DNA from: Ruegeria conchae
Lineage (GTDB): Bacteria; Pseudomonadota; Alphaproteobacteria; Rhodobacterales; Rhodobacteraceae
Length of the DNA stretch: 64,000 nt
Direction of reading: 5' to 3'
NCBI RefSeq assembly: GCF_000192475.1
Contig: NZ_AEYW01000006.1
Coordinates: 124,001 to 188,000 of the forward strand
Within the stretch, counting starts at the first letter, position 1. Each line of letters opens with the position of its first letter. The notes under the pieces were generated by a model, which saw only the letters and a list, made by a program, of their open reading frames with translations, ran no database searches and was not told the DNA's origin. The translations under genes and the position numbers were made by a program. Shown here piece by piece: positions 35,211 to 44,758 of the stretch.

Positions 35211-35879
35211 TTAGATCAGATCAGATTCGGCAAGTTGCCGTAGTGCGTCGAAATCGTGGATTTGCAGACCTCCACGCGAGGCTTCGACCACATTGTCGCG
35301 CTTCCAAGTCGATATGGTTTTTGACACCGCTTCACGCGTTGCACCGACGAATTCAGCCAGTTCGCTTTGTGACAGCGTGATCCGAGCCGTCGGTGTGTCT
35401 TGTTGACCTGCCAAATGCAACAGCTTGCGCGCCAGTCTTATCGGCATTGGCAGGAACACCTGCTCGTTCAACTGATCACCCATCCAACGCATGCGCACCC
35501 CCGCGAGGCGGATCAAGTCGACCGCGAGATCGGGGTTCTTTCTGATCTGTTCCATGACATCCTTGTGTCGAACGCGAAGTACTTTGGCAGGCTCTGCTGC
35601 GGTGACAGTGGCGGTCCGGGGACCGCTGTCGAACAGAGCAATCTCGCCGAACACTTCGCCAGCGCGCATCAGCCTAAGCGACAGTTTACGTCCGCTCATG
35701 GCCAAAAAGGATACCTCGAGCTTGCCGGACAGGATCGCATAAAGCGCCTCTCCTGGGTCGCCTTGTTCGAACAGTACATCGCCCCGGTCGAGCGTCAATT
35801 CTGTGGCCTGGGCCGCCAGCATTGTGCGCAGCTCTTCAGAGGCTTCGGATAGGAATCCGCTATTGGGGAAAGCCATCAT
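35211..35879 (-). CDS. CRP/FNR family transcriptional regulator
   Basis: A 222-residue regulator with an N-terminal cyclic-nucleotide-binding-type barrel (GDVLFEQGDPGEALYAILSG, then GEVFGEIALFDSGPRTATVTA, close to the cAMP-binding FGEIALxxxxPRxAT pattern). The C-terminal winged helix has recognition helix ATREAVSKTISTW. No FNR-type cysteine cluster is visible, so a cAMP-like ligand is more likely than oxygen sensing. It is transcribed alone, and its 3' region holds a perfect CRP-like dyad and a candidate small RNA. Confidence 0.88.
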   Translation of the reverse strand: MMAFPNSGFLSEASEELRTMLAAQATELTLDRGDVLFEQGDPGEALYAILSGKLEVSFLAMSGRKLSLRLMRAGEVFGEIALFDSGPRTATVTAAEPAKVLRVRHKDVMEQIRKNPDLAVDLIRLAGVRMRWMGDQLNEQVFLPMPIRLARKLLHLAGQQDTPTARITLSQSELAEFVGATREAVSKTISTWKRDNVVEASRGGLQIHDFDALRQLAESDLI

Positions 35880-35990
35880 GCGGGCGATTGTCTCCGGAGT
35901 TGAGTGGTGCGGGTGGTGACCCAGCTTTCCACAGCTTGCGTTCTAAGCCAAGAAAATTCATCAGATATTAACGCTGAGTGATCCGACCGG

Positions 35991-36593
35991 TTACTGATCC
36001 GGGTCATCCATATAGCGTTGCAGCATGCTGAACTGCATCATCAGGAACGCCATCAGCGCGATGGGAAAGCCGAAGGTTTCGATCTTGACCCAAAGGTCGG
36101 TCGACATTGTTCTCCAGACCAGTTCATTGGCGACCGCAAGCACCGCAAAACAGGCACACAGTCGGCGCGTCAGGATCATCCAGCCTTCGTCACGCATGGG
36201 CAGCATTTCGTCCAGAACGTAAGCCAGGTAGGACTTTCCCTGCAAAAGACCGATCCCAAGGATGGCGGAAAAGAAGCCATAGACCAGCGTTGTTTTCATC
36301 TTGAAAAACCGCTCGTCATTGAACCAGGCGGTAAGGCCACCGAAGAAAATCACCATGAACGCAGTGAAAATCTGCATCCGGCTGAGCTTGCCGGTCAGGT
36401 ACCAGAGGATGCCCATGGCAGCCAGCATCAGAGGCACAAACAGGATGGTGGCGACGATAAAGCCCGAATACTCGGTGCCGCCGATCACGAAATTGTCATC
36501 ACGCAGACGCAGGTAGATGAAGAAGAAGGCCAGCGGGGGCCCCAGTTCCAGCACCTGTTTGAGGAAAGGGTTGATGTCTTTTTTCTCTGCCAT
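35991..36593 (-). CDS. yciB: Inner-membrane protein YciB (septation protein A / IspZ family)
   Basis: A 200-residue protein with five or six membrane helices, beginning NPFLKQVLELGPPLAFFFIY and containing FGGLTAWFNDERFFKMKTTLVY, the conserved centre of the family. YciB influences cell-envelope synthesis and septation in other bacteria. I start at MAEKKD (36593); the longer frame would overlap the EamA gene upstream, which ends at 36610. The EamA and yciB genes probably form one transcript. Confidence 0.9.
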   Translation of the reverse strand: MAEKKDINPFLKQVLELGPPLAFFFIYLRLRDDNFVIGGTEYSGFIVATILFVPLMLAAMGILWYLTGKLSRMQIFTAFMVIFFGGLTAWFNDERFFKMKTTLVYGFFSAILGIGLLQGKSYLAYVLDEMLPMRDEGWMILTRRLCACFAVLAVANELVWRTMSTDLWVKIETFGFPIALMAFLMMQFSMLQRYMDDPDQ

Positions 36594-36609
36594 GATTCCG
36601 ACCTGCTGC

Positions 36610-37512
36610 TTACCCGCCCATTTCAACTATTACTGCACCGAGTGCAATCAATGCCATTAACGCAATGCGCCTGGGGCCGACGGTTTCTTTTAGCACCAGC
36701 CACCCGATGAGCGCGGCGAAGACGGTTGAGGTTTCGCGCAGGACGGCGGCTTCTCCGACCTTGTCGAGCCGCGTGGCCAACATGACCGCACCAAAAGACA
36801 GCGGTGCGACGATACCGCCGACAAAACCGCGTAGCATCAGGGGGCCGAGTGCTGGTCGGTGAATCATGGCACGGTATCGAAGCGCGGCGTAAATCGGCAT
36901 GGCGGCTCCGTCGATCATGAAGAACCACGCGAGGAAGGTGAACGGGTCGGCTGTGGCGCGTATGCCGTAGGCGTCATAGGTCGTATAGAGCGCGACAAAG
37001 AGGCCAGTGGCAAGCGCCAGTACCAGCGCGATATGTAGCGTGTCACGATTGGTCTCAAGATAGCGCAGGTTATAGGCGGCGAGGCCGAAGATACCTGCCA
37101 GCAAAGTGGCCACACCCAGCCATTGAACACCTGTGAATGTCTCGCCAAACAGAATATAGGCCCCGATTACGGTAAAGAGCGGGCCAGTGCCACGCACGAC
37201 CGGATAGACAACCGTGTAGGAGCCTTTGGTATAGGCCATCGCCTGCAGGACCTTGTAGCCGATATGGATCACCCAAACGACGCCAAAGATGGGCCACATA
37301 TATGGTTCGGGCCATGGGACGACGAAAAAGGCGAAGGGCATCGCCATAAGGCAATAGCAGGCATCGATCGCCCCACGCGACATCCACGGGTCATGGCGAC
37401 CCTTTTGCAGCGCGCCGAAGACTGCATGCAGGAAGGCCGCCATCAGCGCGAGGGCGAGGGCGAGGTGGTGGCCTGCTTCGGTGCCTTCGAGGGAGATTAG
37501 CCAGTCGCTCAA
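36610..37512 (-). CDS. EamA/DMT-type transporter, probable TTG start
   Basis: A 300-residue membrane protein with about nine to ten helices, ending in the EamA repeat STVFAALIGWLVLKETVGPRR. Near its N-terminus is LALALALMAAFLHAVFGALQKG. The open frame runs upstream into ftsY, but the repeat hairpin at 37540-37593 lies within that extension. A TTG at 37512 gives a start LSDWLISLEGTEAGHH that is consistent with the fold; the ribosome site is weak. The substrate is unknown. The yciB gene follows 16 bp downstream. Confidence 0.78.
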   Translation of the reverse strand: MSDWLISLEGTEAGHHLALALALMAAFLHAVFGALQKGRHDPWMSRGAIDACYCLMAMPFAFFVVPWPEPYMWPIFGVVWVIHIGYKVLQAMAYTKGSYTVVYPVVRGTGPLFTVIGAYILFGETFTGVQWLGVATLLAGIFGLAAYNLRYLETNRDTLHIALVLALATGLFVALYTTYDAYGIRATADPFTFLAWFFMIDGAAMPIYAALRYRAMIHRPALGPLMLRGFVGGIVAPLSFGAVMLATRLDKVGEAAVLRETSTVFAALIGWLVLKETVGPRRIALMALIALGAVIVEMGG

Positions 37513-37539
37513 ATCGGGGCTTTCGCTTGGGCGGAGAGA

Positions 37540-37593
37540 GTGGGGGGCTGTCTGCCCCCCACGCCCCCCGAAGGTATTTTTGGCCAGATGAAG
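37540..37593. repeat. Dispersed GGCCAGATGAAG repeat, locus 2
   Basis: A 9-bp hairpin GTGGGGGGC/GCCCCCCAC (37540-37548/37554-37562) is followed by CCCCCCG and GGTATTTTTGGCCAGATGAAG (37573-37593; 20 of 21 bases match locus 1 in this part). It begins 7 bp after the ftsY stop on the minus strand and may act as a transcript end for ftsY. Confidence 0.75.
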
Positions 37594-37600
37594 GGGCGGA

Positions 37601-38737
37601 TCAGGTTTGCAGGCCGGTGAGGGCGGCGGCGAATTCTTCGGGGTCGAAAGGGGCGAGGTCGTCAATCTGCTCACCGACGCCAATCGCGTGGATCGGCAGA
37701 CCGAACTTGTCGGCGAGGGCGACCAGTACGCCGCCTTTGGCTGTGCCATCGAGCTTGGTCATCACAAGGCCCGAGACATCGGCGAGATTGCGGAAGGTTT
37801 CGACCTGGCTAAGGGCGTTCTGGCCGGTGGTGGCGTCCAGCACCAGTAGGGTGTTGTGCGGGGCCGTGTCGTCGACCTTGCGGATGACGCGGACGATCTT
37901 GGCCAGTTCCTCCATTAGGTCAGCGCGATTTTGCAGGCGGCCTGCTGTATCAATCATCAGAAGGTCGGCACCTTCGTTTTGCGCTTTGGTCAGGGCATCG
38001 AAGGCCAGCGAAGCGGGGTCTGAGCCTTCGGGCGCGGTCAGCACCGGGACACCAGCGCGGTCTCCCCAGACCTGCAACTGCTCGACGGCGGCGGCGCGGA
38101 AGGTGTCTCCGGCGGCGATGACGACCTTTTTGCCTGCGGCTTTGAACTGGCTGGCGAGCTTGCCGATGGTCGTGGTTTTGCCCGAGCCGTTCACGCCCAC
38201 GACCAACACCACTTGTGGGCGCTTGGGGTAGATTGGCATTGGTTTGGCCACAGGGTCCATCACACGCGCGACTTCCTGCGCCAGCAGCTGTTTGATTTCC
38301 TGGGTCGAGAGTTTGCGGCCAAAGCGCCCCTCTGCTATGTTGGACGTAACGCGCAGGGCGGTGTCGACGCCCATGTCCGAGGCGATCAGAAGCTCTTCGA
38401 GCTGTTCCAGCATGTCGTCGTCCAGAGTGCGGCGAACAACCATGCGGTCTTCGTTGCGCGTAAACAGGCGGCCCAGCAGGCCTTTGGAATCGGGGACTTC
38501 CGGGGGCGGAGGGGCCGGTGTGGGATCAGCCGGGATCGGAGCTGGGGGTTCGGCCGGTTGTGGCACAGGCGCAGGCTCCGGCACTTCGGGAACCGGTTGC
38601 GGTTCTGGCTCGGGGTCAGGGATCACGGGGTCAGGTGTGGTTTCCTCGCCGCCATCCTCGACAATCGCATCCAGCCCCTCTTCGAGGCGCGACGAGGATT
38701 TGAACAGCTTGTCCTTGAGCTTTGAGAAAAACGCCAT
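37601..38737 (-). CDS. ftsY: Signal recognition particle receptor FtsY
   Basis: A 378-residue SRP receptor GTPase. The N-terminal part (about 25-95) is an acidic Pro/Glu-rich region (repeated PEPQPVPE and PAPVPQP), followed by the N domain and the G domain with GVNGSGKTTTIGKLA, DTFRAAAVEQL, MIDTAGRL and TKLDGTAKGG. It docks ribosome-SRP complexes at the membrane. The gene precedes the EamA-yciB pair, with a repeat hairpin between. Confidence 0.95.
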   Translation of the reverse strand: MAFFSKLKDKLFKSSSRLEEGLDAIVEDGGEETTPDPVIPDPEPEPQPVPEVPEPAPVPQPAEPPAPIPADPTPAPPPPEVPDSKGLLGRLFTRNEDRMVVRRTLDDDMLEQLEELLIASDMGVDTALRVTSNIAEGRFGRKLSTQEIKQLLAQEVARVMDPVAKPMPIYPKRPQVVLVVGVNGSGKTTTIGKLASQFKAAGKKVVIAAGDTFRAAAVEQLQVWGDRAGVPVLTAPEGSDPASLAFDALTKAQNEGADLLMIDTAGRLQNRADLMEELAKIVRVIRKVDDTAPHNTLLVLDATTGQNALSQVETFRNLADVSGLVMTKLDGTAKGGVLVALADKFGLPIHAIGVGEQIDDLAPFDPEEFAAALTGLQT

Positions 38738-38795
38738 TTTTGGTCTCCGCAGGTGTTCCCCTCACCTAATGCGGATTGAAGGCAGTTGCAAAGGG

Positions 38796-39434
38796 TCAGG
38801 TGAAGGTGATCAGAAACCCGGCCTGCGCCCCCCAATAGAGCGGCCAGACCAGATAGGGCGTAAGCTTCAGGGCCGGGTGCTTGGCGGGCAGCAGAAACTT
38901 TTCAGTCGCAAGGGTCAGGTCCGAGGCGATGAAGGCCATAGCGGCGGGCAAGGCCCAGCGTAATACACCAGTATCAGGAAGGGACAGAACGGTAATGCCC
39001 ATGCCCAGGATGATCGGGATATAGGCGAGGACGGGGATCTTGAGGTCTCCGGCGCGGGGGGCGAGCAGCGTGGCCATAACGATGCCAAGAATGATCAGGG
39101 ACCAGAAGGTCGCGGGGTGGTCGAAGATCAGTTCCAGGTTGCTATCGGGATGGGTCAGGAACAGAGCAATATAAGCCAGATGGCCAGCCGCAAATGTGCC
39201 GATGCCTGCCATGAATGTGCTGTCGGTTTCGCGTGACAGAAGGGCATCCCCGATGGCGCAGAGGGTGAGCGCAAGGATCAGAAGCCATGGTGCATTTGCC
39301 AGTAGGGCGATTCCGGCCAGCAGGGCGACCGACGCTGTTTTCAGCGTGCTGCGCAGGGCGCTGGCAGGGCGCGGGGTGAGTGGCAGGTAGGCCAGCGCGC
39401 AGGCCCCCGCGATCCAAAACAGAAGTGTCGTCAT
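38796..39434 (-). CDS. YhhN family membrane protein (lysoplasmalogenase-like)
   Basis: A 212-residue integral membrane protein with about seven helices. Conserved family features are visible: LCAIGDALLS with its aspartate, GHLAYIALF and AFIASDLTLATEKF. The human homologue TMEM86B is a lysoplasmalogenase; bacterial members are mostly untested. I chose ATG 39434 after GGGGATG; an ATG nine codons earlier exists. Confidence 0.82.
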   Translation of the reverse strand: MTTLLFWIAGACALAYLPLTPRPASALRSTLKTASVALLAGIALLANAPWLLILALTLCAIGDALLSRETDSTFMAGIGTFAAGHLAYIALFLTHPDSNLELIFDHPATFWSLIILGIVMATLLAPRAGDLKIPVLAYIPIILGMGITVLSLPDTGVLRWALPAAMAFIASDLTLATEKFLLPAKHPALKLTPYLVWPLYWGAQAGFLITFT

Positions 39435-39575
39435 GGTGCATCCCCGATGTTTTTGAGGCAATCATCGCCATGATCACCGCGGTGCATCAAGGCGTGACGT
39501 TGAGTTATCTTGCCGATTTGGCAGAGCCAGAAAGGTTGAATGGTACTCGGTAGCAGCATCTGACAGACTGAAGAC

Positions 39576-39971
39576 ATGTTCAGAGCTATTATGATTCTGC
39601 TGACCTTCGTGGCGCATTCCGTTGCGGCGCAGTCGCCTCTGACTGCGACTGAGTTCGATGCGTATACCCGTGGGAAAACGTTGTTTTACGGGTTCGGTGG
39701 GCAAGCCTATGGGGTCGAGCGGTATCTTCCTAATCGTCGTGTGATCTGGTCATTTCTGGATGGCAAATGCATGGAAGGGGTCTGGTACGAGCAGGAAGAT
39801 CAGATCTGCTTTATCTATGAGGATCAGCTGGCGCCGCAATGCTGGGTGTTCACGGAGTTTGGCGGCGGGCTGATCGCGCAATTCGAAGGTGATCCGACTG
39901 CGACGGAACTGTACGAGGCTGAGGATATTGGCGAAGAGATGCTGTGTTACGGGCCGGATGTCGGGGTCTGA
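39576..39971 (+). CDS. Secreted protein of unknown function
   Basis: A 131-residue protein with a signal peptide (cleavage near VAAQS). The mature part is acidic and aromatic-rich, with four cysteines (in GKCMEG, DQICFIYE, APQCWVF and MLCYGPD) that could form two disulfides in the periplasm, and a WSFLDGKCMEGVWYE stretch. I do not recognise the family with certainty, though short proteins of this kind occur widely in roseobacters. It converges on the GST gene, separated by 2 bp. Confidence 0.75.
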   Translation: MFRAIMILLTFVAHSVAAQSPLTATEFDAYTRGKTLFYGFGGQAYGVERYLPNRRVIWSFLDGKCMEGVWYEQEDQICFIYEDQLAPQCWVFTEFGGGLIAQFEGDPTATELYEAEDIGEEMLCYGPDVGV

Positions 39972-39973
39972 TG

Positions 39974-40621
39974 TCAAGCGTCGGGTGGCCTTAGCTCTTC
40001 GTAGCCAATCATGACATGTCTTTTATATGCAGGTCTTTCGGTTAACGTGTCGTAGTATCTGCTAAGATGCGGGAGCGTCGCGCGGTCTATTTCGATATCG
40101 TAGTAGCGGTAGAGCACGTGGCCGAATTGGATATCGGCCAAAGTGAACGTATCGCCCGCCAGATAGGGTGAGTCGGCAAGCAGAGTGTCTGCTATGGTTA
40201 GCTTGATCTCCAGATCGATGACGGCCTGTCGGATTGCCTGATCGTCCCGCTGTTTTGCAGGGGTGCGAACCACTTGCCAGAAAATCGGGACGGTAAACGC
40301 CATTGCGATGTTTAGTTTTGCCCATTCCGCCCATTTGTCGATCTGCGCGCGCTGAATGGGATCTGATGGCCAGAAAGTTTCGTTCCCATATCTGGTAGCA
40401 AGATACCGCAGGATGGCACCGGTCTCCCAGAGCGGTGCGCCGTCACCATCTCTTAGAACCGGAATGGTTCGGTTTGGGTTCAGGGCCTGAAACGCCGCGC
40501 TGTCCAATCCGCCAAAGAGATGACCCAGATCGTGGCGCTGGTACTCCAGATCGAGTTCGCCGACACACCACAGGAGCGCCTGAACATTGGATGATGTTTT
40601 ACGGCCCCAGATCGTCAGCAT
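39974..40621 (-). CDS. Glutathione S-transferase family protein
   Basis: A 215-residue GST: N-terminal thioredoxin-like domain with WGRKTSSNVQALLWCVGEL, the cis-Pro NPNRTIPVLRDGDG and glutathione-binding WETGAILRYLA; helical C-terminal domain with AGDTFTLADIQFGHVLYRY. It follows xseA by 3 bp in the same direction, so the two are probably on one transcript. The substrate is unknown. Confidence 0.87.
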   Translation of the reverse strand: MLTIWGRKTSSNVQALLWCVGELDLEYQRHDLGHLFGGLDSAAFQALNPNRTIPVLRDGDGAPLWETGAILRYLATRYGNETFWPSDPIQRAQIDKWAEWAKLNIAMAFTVPIFWQVVRTPAKQRDDQAIRQAVIDLEIKLTIADTLLADSPYLAGDTFTLADIQFGHVLYRYYDIEIDRATLPHLSRYYDTLTERPAYKRHVMIGYEELRPPDA

Positions 40622-40624
40622 GGA

Positions 40625-42109
40625 TCAGAACAACGATCCCTGATCAGGCGGTGCCTGTTTGGGTTTTTTGGTCGATGCTTTGCCCTGTGTTCCGGTTTGG
40701 AGGCGACCATCGGCGAACTCGATCTCAAGTGCCGTGTGACCGGCGGCCTGTGCTTTGGTTGTGATGACTTCCCCGTCGGCGCGCACGACGGCGTAGCCAC
40801 GCCCGAGCGTCGCCTTGTAGCTCAGCGTTTCGCGCAGGCGGTCGGTGGCCTCCATTTGCTGGCGTAGGCGGTCCAGCCGCGTGGATTGCGCGGCGTTCAG
40901 GCGATCGCTCAGTCGGTTGAGGGTATCGCGCCGTGTTTCCAGCTCGCGCTGGATCGGGCGCAGCGACAGGCGTGAGGACAGGTTGCGCCAGCGGTCGCGG
41001 CGGGTTTCGACAAAGCTGCGCAGGGTCGAGGGGCGCAGACGCGCCGCACTGTCCAGCAGCTTGACGCGGCGGTTCTGAACACCCCGGATTAGCGCGTTGG
41101 GCAAGCGCTCGGATATCTGGTCGAGCCTTTGGCGCGGGCTTTCCAGCAGTGTGTCTGGGCGCGGCAGCGCGCGCGACAGATCGCGCAGGCGTTGGCTGCG
41201 GCGCTGCACGGCGTCCGTTGCCGCGCGCGACAGGCGGGCCCCTTGTTCGTTGGTCCAAGCCAGCAGTTCCATGCGGACCGGTACGGCAAGTTCGGCAGCG
41301 GCGGTTGGCGTAGGGGCGCGGCGGTCCGAGACATAGTCGATCAGGGTGGTGTCGGTCTCGTGTCCCACGGCCGAGATCAGCGGGATTTCTGAAGCGGCGG
41401 TCGCACGCGCAACGCTTTCTTCGTTGAAGCCCCAGAGGTCTTCGATTGATCCGCCCCCGCGCGCGACGATAATCAGGTCGGGGCGCGGCAGCGCTCCGCC
41501 GGGGGTAAGGTTGTTGAAGCCTTCGATGGCGCGGGTCACTTCAGGGGCGCAGTTTGCACCCTGGACCGCGACGGGCCAGATCAGTACTTTGCGCGGGAAA
41601 CGATCGCGTAGCCGATGCAAGATGTCCCGGATCACCGCGCCGGAGGGCGAAGTGACAACGCCGATGATTTGGGGCAGGTAGGGCAGCGGTTTCTTGCGTT
41701 CGGGCGCAAACAGGCCTTCGGCTTCGAGCTGTTTCTTGCGCTTTTCCAGCAATGCCATTAGTGCGCCTTGGCCGGCGACGGCGACCTCATCGACGTTCAG
41801 ATTGTATTTCGACTGGGCTCCGAAAGCTGTGAGACGTCCGGTAACGACAACTTCAAGACCTTCCTCGGGAACAACCGACAAACCTGATATCTGCCCTTTC
41901 CACGTGGTGCAGGCCAGAACATTCCGGTCGTCCTTAATGTCGTAGTAGAGATGCCCCGAGCGCGCCTTGAACACCCGCCCGACCTCGCCGCGTACACGGA
42001 TTCGGCCAAACGTGCCTTCGAGCGTGCGCTTCACCTCACCCGAGATGTCCGAGACGGTGTATTCGGGGGTGTTTTGGCCCGGAATCGGGTCATCAAGCAG
42101 GTCGGACAT
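40625..42109 (-). CDS. xseA: Exodeoxyribonuclease VII large subunit
   Basis: A 494-residue nuclease subunit. The N-terminal OB-fold (PEYTVSDISGEVKRTLEGTF, then GRVRGEV-like) binds DNA. The catalytic domain has IGVVTSPSGAVIRDILHRL, LIIVARGGGSIEDLWGFNEE and SAVGHETDTTLIDYVSDRRAPTP split as in the family. The C-terminal half is arginine-rich and coiled-coil. I start at MSDLLDD (42109), preceded by AAGGCG. The small subunit gene is not in the window. purD is divergent, 74 bp away. Confidence 0.94.
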   Translation of the reverse strand: MSDLLDDPIPGQNTPEYTVSDISGEVKRTLEGTFGRIRVRGEVGRVFKARSGHLYYDIKDDRNVLACTTWKGQISGLSVVPEEGLEVVVTGRLTAFGAQSKYNLNVDEVAVAGQGALMALLEKRKKQLEAEGLFAPERKKPLPYLPQIIGVVTSPSGAVIRDILHRLRDRFPRKVLIWPVAVQGANCAPEVTRAIEGFNNLTPGGALPRPDLIIVARGGGSIEDLWGFNEESVARATAASEIPLISAVGHETDTTLIDYVSDRRAPTPTAAAELAVPVRMELLAWTNEQGARLSRAATDAVQRRSQRLRDLSRALPRPDTLLESPRQRLDQISERLPNALIRGVQNRRVKLLDSAARLRPSTLRSFVETRRDRWRNLSSRLSLRPIQRELETRRDTLNRLSDRLNAAQSTRLDRLRQQMEATDRLRETLSYKATLGRGYAVVRADGEVITTKAQAAGHTALEIEFADGRLQTGTQGKASTKKPKQAPPDQGSLF

Positions 42110-42183
42110 TTCAGCGCCTTGTGTCAAATCTCTGCGCAGCTTAGAACGCCGCGCAGGCAAGGCCAAGCAGATCGGAGCGTTTC

Positions 42184-43446
42184 ATGAATATCCTCATTCT
42201 CGGCAGCGGCGGGCGCGAACACAGCCTTGCTTGGGCGGTGATGCAGAACCCTAAATGTGATCGCCTGATTGTGGCACCGGGCAACGCCGGGATCGCGCAG
42301 ATCGCAGATTGTGCTGCGCTGGATATCGAGAATGGTGGCGCAGTCGTCAGTTTTGCCGAAGAAAACGCGATTGATTTCGTAATTGTCGGCCCTGAGGCTC
42401 CTTTGGCGGCGGGGGTTGCTGATCGGTTGCGTGAAGCAGGCGTTCTGGTCTTTGGTCCGTCAGCCGAAGCGGCGCGGTTAGAGGCCTCAAAAAGTTTCAC
42501 CAAGGAAATCTGTGACGCATCTGGCGCGCCGACAGCGGGTTATGCCCGGTTCACGGAAGCAGAACCAGCCAAGGCTTATATCCGCGCGCAGGGTGCCCCG
42601 ATCGTGGTCAAGGCCGATGGTCTGGCTGCCGGGAAGGGTGTGATCGTTGCAATGGATGAGCAAACCGCGCTGGACGCCATTGATGACATGTTCGGCGGTG
42701 CCTTCGGTGGCGCGGGGGCCGAAGTTGTAATCGAAGAATTCATGGAGGGCGAGGAGGCTTCGCTTTTCGTTCTCTGTGATGGTGAGGATATCCTGTCGAT
42801 TGGCACGGCTCAGGACCACAAGCGTGTGGGAGAGGGGGATACCGGACTGAACACCGGCGGCATGGGTGCGTATTCTCCGGCCCCGGTTTTGAGTGCCGAG
42901 ATTGAGGCCCGTGCAATGGATCAGATCGTGCGCCCGACCGTAGCTGAGATGACGCGGCGGGGGACGCCATTTCAGGGTGTGCTTTATGCAGGGCTGATGA
43001 TCAACGATGGTCAGCCCAAGCTGGTGGAATACAATGTGCGTTTTGGCGATCCGGAATGTCAGGTTTTGATGATGCGGCTGGGCGCGCAGGCGATGGATCT
43101 GTTGCACGCTGCGGCCGAAGGGCGGCTGGGTGAGACGCGTGTGAACTGGGCTGAGGATCACGCGATCACCGTCGTGATGGCCGCAAAAGGATATCCCGGC
43201 ACCTACGAGAAAGGCACTGCAATCAAGGGATTGGAAGACCTGCCCGAGGACAGCCGGAACATGGTCTTCCATGCGGGTACTAAGGCGGCTGAGGGGCAGG
43301 TTCAGGCAACAGGCGGTCGGGTTCTCAACGTGACCGCACGCGGGGACACGCTGCAAGAAGCGCGCGACCGGGCTTATGCGATGGTAGAAGGCGTGGATTG
43401 GCCCGAAGGCTTCTATCGCCGTGATATCGGTTGGCGCGCGCTGTGA
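42184..43446 (+). CDS. purD: Phosphoribosylamine-glycine ligase
   Basis: A 420-residue ATP-grasp enzyme of purine synthesis. It begins MNILILGSGGREHSLAWA, then has IVVKADGLAAGKGVIVA, the metal-binding VEYNVRFGDPECQ and a C-terminal ARDRAYAMVEGVDWPEGFYRRDIG. Length and motif order are normal. It is divergent from xseA and is followed by a copy of the dispersed repeat. Confidence 0.96.
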   Translation: MNILILGSGGREHSLAWAVMQNPKCDRLIVAPGNAGIAQIADCAALDIENGGAVVSFAEENAIDFVIVGPEAPLAAGVADRLREAGVLVFGPSAEAARLEASKSFTKEICDASGAPTAGYARFTEAEPAKAYIRAQGAPIVVKADGLAAGKGVIVAMDEQTALDAIDDMFGGAFGGAGAEVVIEEFMEGEEASLFVLCDGEDILSIGTAQDHKRVGEGDTGLNTGGMGAYSPAPVLSAEIEARAMDQIVRPTVAEMTRRGTPFQGVLYAGLMINDGQPKLVEYNVRFGDPECQVLMMRLGAQAMDLLHAAAEGRLGETRVNWAEDHAITVVMAAKGYPGTYEKGTAIKGLEDLPEDSRNMVFHAGTKAAEGQVQATGGRVLNVTARGDTLQEARDRAYAMVEGVDWPEGFYRRDIGWRAL

Positions 43447-43487
43447 TCTGATTTCCGGGCTATGCCCGACTTGATTGTTTGCAAGTA

Positions 43488-43548
43488 GGGGGCATTGCCC
43501 CCTCGGCCTTTGGCCTCACCCCCCCAGGGTATTTATGGCCAGATGAAG
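43488..43548. repeat. Dispersed GGCCAGATGAAG repeat, locus 3
   Basis: The hairpin GGGGGC/GCCCCC (43488-43493/43497-43502) is followed by a second GGCCTTTGGCC hairpin, CCCCCCAGG and GGTATTTATGGCCAGATGAAG (43528-43548). It lies between the convergent purD and FG-GAP genes and ends 6 bp from the FG-GAP stop codon. Confidence 0.75.
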
Positions 43549-43554
43549 ACGGGA

Positions 43555-44276
43555 TCAGCACTTTAGCGCTGCGGTCAAGTCATCGCGTTTTCTGAGCGGG
43601 CCGAGATCAGCGGTTTGCCAGCCGTTCTGGTATGAGACGCTGATGATGCGCGTCCAGTTCGCGTTTGCAACGATTAACTCTGGGGCACCGTCGCATTGAC
43701 GTAGGCCGCCCGAGATGAAGTCCTCTCCGATTTTGTGATTGGTGAGGCTGGGGATCGACTGGATTTCGGTCAGGGTGCCGTTTTCATAGCGCCAGATCCG
43801 CAGGGTTTTAGCGAGGTGTGGGCGGTCGACATAGGCGATCTCGATATGGCCGTCACCATCGAGGTCGGCGGCACCGATAGGGGCAAGCCAGCGATTCCGG
43901 GTTCCGATATAGGGGGTGGCGGCGATCAGACCGCCGCCGTTGTAGATTGCGAGCCGGGCACCTTTGTCACGATGGCTTTCAACCACTAGCGCTTCGCGAA
44001 GGCCGTCATTGTCTATGTCGACAAGACGCGGCTTAATATCTTCAAAGACCCGTTCCTTGGGCAGGCGGATTGTGTATCGCGCCGAATTGGGTGCGTATTG
44101 CAATACAAGCGCGCCGTATTCGATCTGATCACCGAGCACGCCGTGCGGGTATCGAGCGGTGGGCTCGGCGTATTCCGCCGATTCCAATGGCTCATACTGC
44201 CATGGTTGCTGTGACTGAGCTTTGATCGGACAAATCCCCAGCGCGATTGCTAGGACCATGACCGACCAGGAAGGCA

Positions 44277-44277
<1 letters not shown>
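43555..44277 (-). CDS. Secreted FG-GAP/VCBS-repeat protein
   Basis: A 240-residue protein with a signal peptide (cleavage near KAQSQ) and two calcium-binding-type FG-GAP segments: RLVDIDNDGLREALV (about 88-102) and AADLDGDGHIEIAYV. The protein would form part of a beta-propeller in the periplasm. Its start codon overlaps the stop of the ferredoxin gene (ATGA), which suggests co-expression although a shared function is not obvious. Confidence 0.78.
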
Positions 44278-44666
<389 letters not shown>

Positions 44667-44758
44667 TCATTTGCGTCTCATCGTATTGAGCTTGGATTCT
44701 CCTGGTGAGAATTCCATTTTTGTTCTCATCGCTGCTTTGATTATGAAAGGGTGCATTA

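Noticed and set aside
37513..37749. Extension of the EamA gene into ftsY
   Set aside because: The extra 79 residues are proline-rich antisense sequence of ftsY and span the repeat hairpin.
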